A DNA stretch of 9,276 nucleotides from a bacterium. Its GTDB lineage: Bacteria > Armatimonadota > HRBIN16. The translations under genes and the position numbers were made by a program. Below, one piece after another: positions 1 to 4,961 of the stretch. Where the stretch lies: contig JANWXG010000088.1 of NCBI GenBank assembly GCA_025057335.1, positions 1 to 9,276 of the forward strand, written 5' to 3'. The notes under the pieces are model-generated. The model saw only the letters and a list, made by a program, of their open reading frames with translations, ran no database searches and was not told the origin of the DNA. Position 1 is the first letter of the stretch; each line of letters begins with the position of its first letter.

Positions 1-76
1 TCTTGCCGTGGTCTACGTGACCAATCGTGCCGATGTTGACGTGTGGCTTCGTGCGCTCAAATCGCTGCTTCGCCAT
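1..76 (-). CDS. tuf: Elongation factor Tu, N-terminal 25 codons (partial)
   Basis: EF-Tu is the GTPase that brings aminoacyl-tRNA to the ribosomal A site. Only the first 25 codons lie in the window, and the gene runs off the left edge. The translation begins MAKQRFERTKPHVNIG and continues TIGHVDHGK, the universally conserved start of EF-Tu, including the G1/P-loop segment GHVDHGK(T). The ATG (74-76, read on the minus strand) has a strong Shine-Dalgarno GGGAGG at 85-90 with an 8 nt spacer. It lies 87 nt downstream of tRNA-Thr in the same orientation, so it is probably co-transcribed with the two tRNAs from the promoter at 407-436. Identity is essentially certain; integrity of the remainder cannot be judged. 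Confidence 0.97.
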   Translation of the reverse strand, partial: MAKQRFERTKPHVNIGTIGHVDHGK

Positions 77-163
77 TGATGAAACCTCCCCCTCGTATTG
101 CCAAACGGTCTGTCCGCGCGTACACAGGTGTCACGCTGGAGCAGCCAAGGAATGGACTACCGC

Positions 164-238
164 TGGAGCCCCCGACGGGACTCGGACCCGTGACCTCGTC
201 TTTACCAAAGACGCGCTCTCCCTCTGAGCTACGGGGGC
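164..238 (-). tRNA. tRNA-Thr (anticodon GGT)
   Basis: Read on the minus strand, the sequence folds into a complete 75 nt cloverleaf with an encoded CCA. The acceptor is GCCCCCG paired with CGGGGGC (7 bp), followed by TA, D-stem GCTC/GAGC, anticodon stem CGTCT/AGACG with loop TTGGTAA, variable region AGGTC, and T-stem ACGGG/CCCGT with loop TCCGAGT. Anticodon GGT reads ACC and ACT (Thr). The discriminator base is T73. The T-loop has C where the almost invariant T55 (pseudouridine 55) normally sits. The gene lies between tRNA-Tyr and tuf in the same orientation, as in tRNA-tufB operons of other bacteria. Confidence 0.97.
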
Positions 239-289
239 TCACATTGCAACATACTACTCCCTGCTATGCGGTTTTACACCTTTTGGGAA

Positions 290-376
290 TGGTGGGGGGA
301 GGAGGATTCGAACCCCCGAAGGCATTACGCCGGCAGATTTACAGTCTGCTCCCTTTGGCCGCTCGGGCATCCCCCC
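290..376 (-). tRNA. tRNA-Tyr (anticodon GTA)
   Basis: The minus strand folds into an 87 nt class II tRNA with an encoded CCA. The acceptor is GGGGGGA paired with TCCCCCC, with discriminator A73. The anticodon stem GCAGA/TCTGC encloses loop CTGTAAA, giving anticodon GTA (Tyr). A long variable arm follows, with its own short stem, and the T-arm is GGGGG TTCGAAT CCTCC-like with a canonical TTCGAAT loop. It is the first gene of the tRNA-Tyr/tRNA-Thr/tuf transcript, with its 5' end about 30 bp from the promoter -10 box at 407-412. A 51 nt spacer separates it from tRNA-Thr. Confidence 0.97.
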
Positions 377-406
377 ACGAACATAGCAGGTGAGGTTGCA
401 TCATGT

Positions 407-436
407 AATATACAACAAGCCCCCTCGTTTTGTCAA
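407..436 (-). promoter_or_regulatory. Sigma70-type promoter of the tRNA-Tyr/tRNA-Thr/tuf unit
   Basis: On the minus strand a perfect -35 box TTGACA (431-436) and a -10 box TATATT (407-412) are separated by 18 bp. Transcription would start near position 400, about 24 nt upstream of the mature 5' end of tRNA-Tyr. Near-consensus boxes are expected for a strongly expressed tRNA/EF-Tu operon. The call rests on box match, spacing and position only. Confidence 0.85.
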
Positions 437-549
437 GGGAAGGCGAGGGTATTTGAAAAATCCTTCGCGCAGCCTTAGTGGGCACGGGCACTACTTCCTG
501 TCGCCCAGCCTGTTCCCCATCCGAGCAGGCGGATTTTCCCCTTCCCGTA

Positions 550-571
550 GCCCCCGATTTCTGTCGGGGGC
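550..571. repeat. Perfect 8 bp hairpin (GCCCCCGA / TCGGGGGC)
   Basis: GCCCCCGA at 550-557 and TCGGGGGC at 564-571 are perfect reverse complements around a 6 nt loop, TTTCTG. There is no T-run after either arm, so an intrinsic terminator is unlikely. It may be a further dispersed element or a DNA or RNA structural signal. Confidence 0.6.
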
Positions 572-641
572 ATCCACCGTGAAGCGTCGGGCGAACTGCT
601 GCCGTCTTGGGCGAAGCGGAGGCTCCCTACTCAACATAGGA

Positions 642-669
642 GAGATGCTTCGCCTGCGGCTCAGCATGA
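642..669 (-). repeat. Hairpin repeat, copy 1 (28 bp)
   Basis: This 28 bp stretch is identical to 706-733. On the minus strand it folds as ATGCT-GA-GCC-GCA-GGC-GA-AGCAT: a 5 bp outer stem, a symmetric GA/GA internal loop, a 3 bp inner stem and a GCA loop. Confidence 0.85.
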
Positions 670-679
670 TAATAGATGT

Positions 680-704
680 CACCCTGAGCGCAGCGAAGGG
701 TCTC
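680..704 (+). repeat. Hairpin repeat, inverted copy with ACCCT/AGGGT stem
   Basis: This element lies between copies 1 and 2 in the opposite orientation. It keeps the same layout as ACCCT-GA-GC-GCA-GC-GA-AGGGT. The outer stem sequence differs from copies 1 and 2, but the changes on the two arms match each other and base pairing is preserved. Confidence 0.8.
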
Positions 705-705
705 G

Positions 706-733
706 GAGATGCTTCGCCTGCGGCTCAGCATGA
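706..733 (-). repeat. Hairpin repeat, copy 2 (28 bp)
   Basis: A perfect 28 bp duplicate of 642-669, offset by 64 bp and in the same orientation, with the same ATGCT/AGCAT outer stem and GA/GA internal loop. Confidence 0.85.
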
Positions 734-742
734 CAATGGTAA

Positions 743-768
743 GAGATGCTTCGCTAGCGCTCAGCAGG
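743..768 (-). repeat. Hairpin repeat, diverged copy 3
   Basis: This is a diverged member of the same family. On the minus strand it reads TGCT-GA-GCGCTAGC-GA-AGCA, keeping the outer pairing and the two GA dinucleotides while the centre is replaced by the palindrome GCGCTAGC. Confidence 0.75.
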
Positions 769-806
769 ACAGGAGAGCGATTCGCGGCGCTTTTCTCCTC
801 TCCTGT
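769..806. repeat. 9 bp inverted repeat ACAGGAGAG / CTCTCCTGT
   Basis: The arms at 769-777 and 798-806 are perfect reverse complements separated by 20 nt. The element directly abuts hairpin repeat copy 3 and may be the flank of a larger palindromic insertion. No T-tract follows either arm. Confidence 0.6.
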
Positions 807-835
807 TCGTGTCGTGCGCATTCCAAAGCGCCGAA

Positions 836-875
836 GCAGGCTCAAGCCTGCACTACGAGCCTGCAGGTTCGTAGT
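836..875. repeat. Compound palindromic element (two adjacent inverted repeats)
   Basis: The first palindrome, 836-851, pairs GCAGGCT with AGCCTGC across 2 nt. The second, 852-875, pairs ACTACGA with TCGTAGT around a centre that contains the palindrome CCTGCAGG. The words GCAGG and CCTGC occur in both halves, so alternative pairings between the two are possible. This looks like a mobile or dispersed palindromic unit and not a coding sequence. Confidence 0.7.
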
Positions 876-942
876 GGTGCCCTTCAGTGCGCCTTCACCC
901 CTTCGCAACACCCCGATAGCGATCTCCTTCTGCACCTCCTCT

Positions 943-969
943 GACACCCTGAGCGCAACGAAGAATCTC
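943..969 (+). repeat. Hairpin repeat, degenerate copy
   Basis: This has the same consensus as the element at 680-704 (CACCCTGAGCGCA...CGAAG...TCTC). However, the 3' arm has changed to AGAAT, so the outer stem no longer pairs with ACCCT. It is probably a decaying copy. Confidence 0.7.
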
Positions 970-1041
970 CGCCACCCGCAGCTGGGACCGTTTCCTGAGC
1001 TCGGTGAGGTTGCTCAAGGGGGTAAACATCCTCGTGTTCAG

Positions 1042-1071
1042 TTGACACCTTCCGCCCCCGTTTGATATACT
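1042..1071 (+). promoter_or_regulatory. Sigma70-type promoter upstream of efp
   Basis: A perfect -35 TTGACA (1042-1047) and a -10 TATACT (1066-1071) are separated by 18 bp. A start near 1078 would give a leader of about 32 nt before the efp start codon. It is the only strong promoter seen for the packed gene series that follows. Confidence 0.8.
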
Positions 1072-1093
1072 GCTAACGGATTTTCGGGAAGAC

Positions 1094-1099
1094 AGGAGG
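1094..1099 (+). promoter_or_regulatory. Shine-Dalgarno site fixing the TTG start of efp
   Basis: AGGAGG lies 10 nt upstream of the TTG at 1110. No in-frame ATG or GTG lies closer, and starting at TTG gives the normal EF-P N-terminus (MIDTSDF). Confidence 0.75.
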
Positions 1100-1109
1100 A
1101 GCCGTTTCT

Positions 1110-1679
1110 TTGATAGACACCAGCGATTTTCGCAACGGTCTACATATCATCGTGGACGGCGACATCTACACGATTCTGGAGTTCATGCACGTCAAGCCAG
1201 GCAAGGGTGGGGCGTTTGTGCGTACCAAGCTGCGCAATGTGCGCACGGGTGCGGTGATTGACAAGACCTTCCGTGCCGGCGAGCGCATGGAGCAGGCTTT
1301 CTTGGAGCGCAAGCCCATGCAGTTCCTGTATAGCCAGGACGACGAGTATTATCTGATGGATATGGACACGTACGACCAGGTGATGGTGCGCCGCGAGCAG
1401 TTCGGTGAGGGCATCAAGTACCTCAAGGAGAACATGGAGGTTACGGTGCTGATGCACGAAGGGCGCGTGGTCGGCGTGGAGATTCCCTGGTTCGTAGAGC
1501 TGCAAGTGGTAGAGACTGACCCCGGCGTGCGTGGCGACACGGCGTCGGGCGGCTCCAAGCCGGCGACGCTAGAGACGGGAGCAGTAGTGCGCGTACCGTT
1601 CCACATCAACGTAGGCGACATCATCAAGGTAGACACGCGGACCGACCAGTACTTGGAGCGCGTGAAAGGGCAGTCGTAA
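1110..1679 (+). CDS. efp: Translation elongation factor P
   Basis: EF-P binds between the ribosomal P and E sites and relieves stalling at consecutive prolines. The 189-residue product has the usual family length and three beta-barrel domains: a KOW-like domain at about 1-64, an OB domain at about 67-125 and a C-terminal OB domain at about 130-187. The exposed loop that reaches the peptidyl-transferase centre is seen as HVKPGKGGAF (27-36), with Lys32 at the site of beta-lysyl or aminopentanol modification in other bacteria. No modification enzyme is encoded here. The C-terminal EF-P signature spans KPATLETGAVVRVP (150-163) to the conserved G169. Translation starts at TTG, chosen because of the AGGAGG upstream and because EF-P proteins begin at this point. 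It is the first gene after the promoter at 1042-1071. Confidence 0.97.
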   Translation: MIDTSDFRNGLHIIVDGDIYTILEFMHVKPGKGGAFVRTKLRNVRTGAVIDKTFRAGERMEQAFLERKPMQFLYSQDDEYYLMDMDTYDQVMVRREQFGEGIKYLKENMEVTVLMHEGRVVGVEIPWFVELQVVETDPGVRGDTASGGSKPATLETGAVVRVPFHINVGDIIKVDTRTDQYLERVKGQS

Positions 1680-1703
1680 CCGTGGAGGAAGGGGGGCGAG
1701 CAG

Positions 1704-2819
1704 ATGGGTCGCCCGGCGCGTTCCTTTCGCGCCCGCAAAACAGCAGAGCTCCTGCAGAACACCCTGCAGCTCGTCGCCATCGTGTCGGCAGTAGGCGTGG
1801 CAGTGGCAATCGCGTACTTGCTGTGGGGAGTCTTTTCGGGCATGGTGACCTCTTGGGCGACCTTGCCTCCCGCAGAGCGCTTCCGTGTGGAACAGAACGT
1901 GCACCTCGCGGGGCGCGCCCTGTTGATTGCTACCGCCGCCGCAGCAGCAAGCCTCACCCTGCTCTACCTACAGGAGACCGCGATTGGCTACTTGTTCTTG
2001 CTAGCGTCGGCGGTGCTCGCCCTAGGAGTGCCTTTAGCCATCCTCCATCTCGCTCCCCAGACTGGGCAGCAGGTGACGCTCCTACCCGTAGTGGTAGTTG
2101 CGTTCCAGCAGGCGGGTTTGCTCTGCCTGGTGCCAGGCATCATCTTTGTGGTGCTAGACCTCTGGACGCGCGTTACGTCGGGCTATTTCCGCGAGATGTT
2201 CAACCGATCCAGCCTGCAGTATGGCGCGCACGTGATGCGCGAGAGCCAGACTTCCAACCGCCTGCTGGGCAAGTGTTGGCAGTTGCCCTTCTGCCGTCCC
2301 AGCATTCGCAAAAACTGTCCCATCTACCATGCGCGGCGCGCCTGCTGGCGGGAGGGCGTCGGCTGTATGTGCGAGGAGCGTGTCATCTTGCAGGCGCTAG
2401 AGGGTAAAGGGGCGCCTAGCCCAGACCCTCGCCAGAATGTGCGCTTCATCCCATACAACCGCACCCTCACGAAGGAGGAGAAGCAGGAGCGGTGCCGCAA
2501 CTGCATCATCTACAACCATCGGCAGCAACAGAAGTATCAGGTCGTCGCACCGATGGTCATCGTCGCTGCAGTAGCTGTGGTGTTGCATAACGCTCAGCAG
2601 GCGCAACAGCTGCTCTATCAGGCGTTGCGCGTGGTAGACCAGTTTGTGGCTCGCTTTGCTTTCTTGCCTGCTTCTGCTGAGTTGCAGTATATGAAAATCG
2701 AATCGCTGGCACGTTCTTCAGAATTTGTCTCCTGGATGATGATTGTCATCATTGGTGTTATCTTTGTCAGTTACATCCTGCGGATTGTGGAATACTTCAT
2801 CTTCCAGCTGAAAATCTAG
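1704..2819 (+). CDS. Unrecognised six-helix membrane protein with eight-cysteine loop
   Basis: I do not recognise this 371-residue protein. Hydrophobic segments suggest six membrane helices at about 21-43, 70-89, 95-116, 124-153, 281-296 and 342-361. The very basic N-terminus (RPARSFRARK) predicts it is cytoplasmic, which puts the 154-280 loop in the cytoplasm too. That loop holds eight cysteines: C191, C197, C205, C214, C221, C223, C264 and C267. Spacing is Cx5Cx7Cx8Cx6CxC, then CxxC after 40 residues. This suggests metal or Fe-S binding, but matches no motif I can name. A charged stretch (LTKEEKQERCRNC) precedes the last pair. The ATG follows efp by 24 nt behind a purine-rich AGGAAGG sequence. 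It sits between efp and the accB-like gene, where Bacillus carries the spoIIIA operon, but I see no similarity to SpoIIIA proteins. Confidence 0.85.
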   Translation: MGRPARSFRARKTAELLQNTLQLVAIVSAVGVAVAIAYLLWGVFSGMVTSWATLPPAERFRVEQNVHLAGRALLIATAAAAASLTLLYLQETAIGYLFLLASAVLALGVPLAILHLAPQTGQQVTLLPVVVVAFQQAGLLCLVPGIIFVVLDLWTRVTSGYFREMFNRSSLQYGAHVMRESQTSNRLLGKCWQLPFCRPSIRKNCPIYHARRACWREGVGCMCEERVILQALEGKGAPSPDPRQNVRFIPYNRTLTKEEKQERCRNCIIYNHRQQQKYQVVAPMVIVAAVAVVLHNAQQAQQLLYQALRVVDQFVARFAFLPASAELQYMKIESLARSSEFVSWMMIVIIGVIFVSYILRIVEYFIFQLKI

Positions 2820-2836
2820 TCTCAACGAGGGAAAGA

Positions 2837-3247
2837 GTGGAGCGTATCGAAAGGTTGCTCAGCCTGTTTCATCGGAGTGACGCCAGCGAGCTGGAAGTAG
2901 AAACAAGCAGCTGGCGGTTGCGCGTACGCCGGCAGGTAGCGTTGGTCCTTCCGGAGGAAGAAGTAGAGCTGGTGGCTGAACCCGCCCCATCGCAGGGCGA
3001 GCCTGCCCCCGTGTGGATTCGCGCACCGCTGGTGGGGTTCTTCCAGCCGCGCTCCCAGCCTCTGCGGGTGGGTGACCGTGTACAGAGGGGAGAAGTGGTC
3101 TGCTTAATCCGCGCGATGGGGCTACCCAACGAGGTGCGCAGCCCTATCGACGGGCGCGTAGTAGAGGTGCTGGTAGAGGAGGGTGTCGCAGTGGAGTATG
3201 GGCAGCCTCTCTACCGTCTGGAGGAGGAGTATGAGGCGGTTGCGTGA
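2837..3247 (+). CDS. accB: BCCP-like protein lacking the biotinyl lysine (AccB-like)
   Basis: The 136-residue protein aligns with the biotin carboxyl carrier protein of acetyl-CoA carboxylase. The N-terminal helix and strand (MERIERLLSLFHRSDASELE ... WRLRVRR, 1-32) match the BCCP N-terminus. An acidic/proline linker (about 37-58) and a biotinyl/lipoyl-type beta-barrel (about 59-129) follow. At the hairpin where functional BCCPs have (E)AMKMMNE, this reads RAMGLPNEV: Gly95 (codon GGG, 3119-3121) replaces the biotinylated Lys. The protein contains no lysine at all, so it cannot be biotinylated or lipoylated. Flanking barrel features are intact (SPIDGRVVEVLVEEG, 102-116), so decay or frameshift is unlikely. 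Start is GTG behind GAGGG, 17 nt after the previous stop. A scaffold or regulatory role like plant BADC proteins is possible but inferred. The symbol reflects homology and locus, not proven function. Confidence 0.85.
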   Translation: MERIERLLSLFHRSDASELEVETSSWRLRVRRQVALVLPEEEVELVAEPAPSQGEPAPVWIRAPLVGFFQPRSQPLRVGDRVQRGEVVCLIRAMGLPNEVRSPIDGRVVEVLVEEGVAVEYGQPLYRLEEEYEAVA

Positions 3248-3590
3248 GGCGTGGAGCCTGATAGAAATCCTGATTGTGCTGGCGCTACTCTTGGTGCTGG
3301 CAATCTGGTTGTTACCGAAGTATACAGGCAGGGGCACGGAACCTTCTGGGCAGCCTCGCAAGACGCCGGAAAACGCAGCGCTAGCGGTGCAGTGTCGGAA
3401 CAACCTGCAGCAGATTCGGCTTTCCCTCCGCATGTTGCGTCCAACGGGCGAGGAGCCATTTCCCACCTCGCTGCAGGAGCTGAGGCTGCCTGCGGAGATG
3501 TTCTCCTGTCCTGTGAGCAAGCAACCCTACTGGTACGACCCGCAGACAGGGCGGGTACAATGTGCCACTCCAACGCATGAGGGATTCTGA
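3231..3590 (+). CDS. Short type IV prepilin-like protein (pseudopilin)
   Basis: The 119-residue product starts with a short basic leader (MRRLREA), then a class III signal: WSLIEILIVLALLLVLAIWL. Cleavage by a prepilin peptidase is expected after Ala7, where Gly is the usual residue. Glu12 would be the conserved Glu5 of the mature pilin. After the hydrophobic helix (about 8-28) comes a small globular part with three cysteines (C55, C93, C111). It ends in CPVSKQPYWYDPQTGRVQC, resembling the C-terminal loop of GspG/pilin-like proteins. The ATG at 3231 is preferred over an upstream GTG at 3183 because GGAGG (3220-3224) lies 6 nt before it and the leader is then of normal prepilin length. It overlaps the accB-like gene by 17 nt and ends 3 nt before accC. 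No other secretion or pilus gene is in the window. Confidence 0.8.
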   Translation: MRRLREAWSLIEILIVLALLLVLAIWLLPKYTGRGTEPSGQPRKTPENAALAVQCRNNLQQIRLSLRMLRPTGEEPFPTSLQELRLPAEMFSCPVSKQPYWYDPQTGRVQCATPTHEGF

Positions 3591-3593
3591 GAT

Positions 3594-4949
3594 ATGTTCC
3601 AGAAGATACTGATTGCCAACCGGGGGGAGATTGCTTTGCGCATCATCCGCGCCTGTAAAGAGCTAGGCATCGCGACCGTCGCTGTCTACTCGGAAGCGGA
3701 CGCTAACAGCCTGCATGTGCAGGCGGCGGATGAAGCGGTGTGCATCGGTCCAGGACCGGGCAAAGATAGCTATCTGAACGTGCCCAACGTGATTATGGCA
3801 GCTATCATCACGGGGGCGGAGGCGATTCATCCGGGCTACGGCTACCTGTCGGAGCGCGCTAGCTTCGCGGAAGCGTGTGAAGCCAGTGGGCTGGTGTTCA
3901 TCGGTCCTCCTCCCTCCGCGATTGAGAAGATGGGCGACAAGGCAGTGGCGCGTGAAATTGTGCGTCAAGCGAAGGTGCCCGTAGTGCCCGGCACGCATGG
4001 GGCGGTGCGCAACGAGCAGGAGGCGTTGCGTCAGGCGCAACGCATCGGCTACCCAGTGCTGGTGAAGGCGGTGGCAGGAGGAGGCGGCAAGGGGATACGC
4101 CTTGCGGAGAATCCTGAAGAGCTCTCGCGGGTGCTTCAGCTGGCGCAAAGCGAGGCGCTCGCATCGTTCGGCTCACCCGAGGTGTATGTGGAGAAGTTTA
4201 TTCCAGACCCACGCCACGTCGAGGTGCAGGTGCTTGCCGACGCGCACGGCAACGTTATCCACTTGGGCGAGCGCGAATGCTCCATCCAGACTGCCCGACG
4301 CCAGAAGATGGTGGAAGAGGCGCCCGCTTCCGTTGTCGACCCCGCCCTGCGCCAGAAGATGGGTGAGGCGGCGGTGCGCGCCGCCAAGGCGGTGGGCTAT
4401 GTGAACGCGGGAACGGTGGAGTTCCTACTGGACAGCAAAGGCAACTTCTACTTCATCGAGATGAATACGCGCATTCAGGTAGAACACCCCGTGACGGAAC
4501 AGGTAACAGGGGTGGACATCGTGCGCGAGCAGATACGTATCGCTGCAGGAGAGCGGCTGCACCTTTCTCAGCGCAGCGTGCAATGGCGTGGGCACTCTAT
4601 CGAGTGCCGCCTTACCGCCGAGGACCCAGAAAAAGACTTTACGCCCTGCGTGGGGAAGGTCAAGCATCTCGTATTGCCGGGCGGTCCCGGAGTGCGCGTG
4701 GATACACATCTCTATCCAGGATACGAAATCCCACCATACTACGACTCGCTGCTGGCGAAGATTATCGTCTGGGCAGAGGACCGCCCGTCGGCGATTGCAC
4801 GCATGCGTCGCGCGCTAGAGGAGACGCAAATCGATGGGGTGAAAACCAATCTCCCCTTCTTGAAGCGCATCATGGAGCATCCCGAATACCAGAAGGGGAA
4901 CGTGTCTACGCAGTTCTTGCGTCGCTACTTGCGAAACGGCACGGAGTGA
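3594..4949 (+). CDS. accC: Biotin carboxylase, acetyl-CoA carboxylase subunit
   Basis: AccC carboxylates biotin on BCCP using ATP and bicarbonate, the first half-reaction of malonyl-CoA synthesis in the cytoplasm. The 451-residue length is typical. The N-terminal domain opens with KILIANRGEIALRIIRACKE (4-23). The ATP-grasp domain has MGDK (K116), K158, the glycine-rich loop AGGGGKG (161-167) and PRHVE (H208). Catalytic and substrate residues are present: K238, E276, E289, NTRIQVEHPVTE (291-302, with R293, Q295 and E297) and R339. The segment that reads ERDCSMQRRHQK in E. coli is ERECSIQTARRQK here (226-238). It is one residue longer and has Arg at the His236 position; that His is Met in B. 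subtilis, so it is not strictly required. ATG is 3 nt after the prepilin-like gene, with GAGGGA at 3580-3585. Confidence 0.97.
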   Translation: MFQKILIANRGEIALRIIRACKELGIATVAVYSEADANSLHVQAADEAVCIGPGPGKDSYLNVPNVIMAAIITGAEAIHPGYGYLSERASFAEACEASGLVFIGPPPSAIEKMGDKAVAREIVRQAKVPVVPGTHGAVRNEQEALRQAQRIGYPVLVKAVAGGGGKGIRLAENPEELSRVLQLAQSEALASFGSPEVYVEKFIPDPRHVEVQVLADAHGNVIHLGERECSIQTARRQKMVEEAPASVVDPALRQKMGEAAVRAAKAVGYVNAGTVEFLLDSKGNFYFIEMNTRIQVEHPVTEQVTGVDIVREQIRIAAGERLHLSQRSVQWRGHSIECRLTAEDPEKDFTPCVGKVKHLVLPGGPGVRVDTHLYPGYEIPPYYDSLLAKIIVWAEDRPSAIARMRRALEETQIDGVKTNLPFLKRIMEHPEYQKGNVSTQFLRRYLRNGTE

Positions 4950-4961
4950 GGGCGGTAGCGT

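Larger units (their letters stand above)
437..1041. other. Gene-free divergent intergenic region, rich in inverted repeats
   Basis: About 600 bp between the promoter of the tRNA-tuf unit and the promoter of efp. No open frame here has a recognisable product or ribosome-binding site; the open frames on both strands consist largely of translated repeats. The region contains a hairpin at 550-571, a cluster of related hairpin repeats at 642-768, another copy at 943-969, an inverted repeat at 769-806 and a palindromic element at 836-875. Both flanking promoters point outward, so nothing suggests the region is transcribed as part of a known gene, although a small RNA cannot be excluded. Confidence 0.7.

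Noticed and set aside
27..393. Open frames on both strands across the tRNA genes.
   Set aside because: They cover two perfectly folding tRNAs and the tuf start, so they are chance frames.
642..768. Possible CRISPR array from evenly spaced direct repeats.
   Set aside because: There are only two identical copies plus one diverged copy, with an inverted member between them and no regular unique spacers or cas genes.
390..947. Overlapping open frames on both strands in the repeat-rich gap (for example 390-944 plus, 627-947 minus).
   Set aside because: They consist of translated hairpin repeats, have no plausible ribosome-binding site, and resemble no protein family.
961..1041. Riboswitch or T-box leader upstream of efp.
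   Set aside because: This stretch lies upstream of the efp promoter, and the predicted transcribed leader is only about 32 nt, too short for a known riboswitch.
1349..1957. A long antisense open frame over efp and the membrane protein gene.
   Set aside because: It is the shadow of two well-supported plus-strand genes, with no family resemblance and no start signal.
1682..2407. A long alternative plus-strand frame inside the membrane protein gene.
   Set aside because: It is Arg/Pro/Ala-rich low-complexity translation typical of a shifted frame in GC-rich DNA; the other frame gives clear membrane helices.
2837..3247. Frameshift or sequencing error as the cause of the missing biotinyl lysine.
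   Set aside because: The frame is uninterrupted and the conserved barrel sequence is in register on both sides of AMGLPNE, so it is a true substitution in the given sequence.
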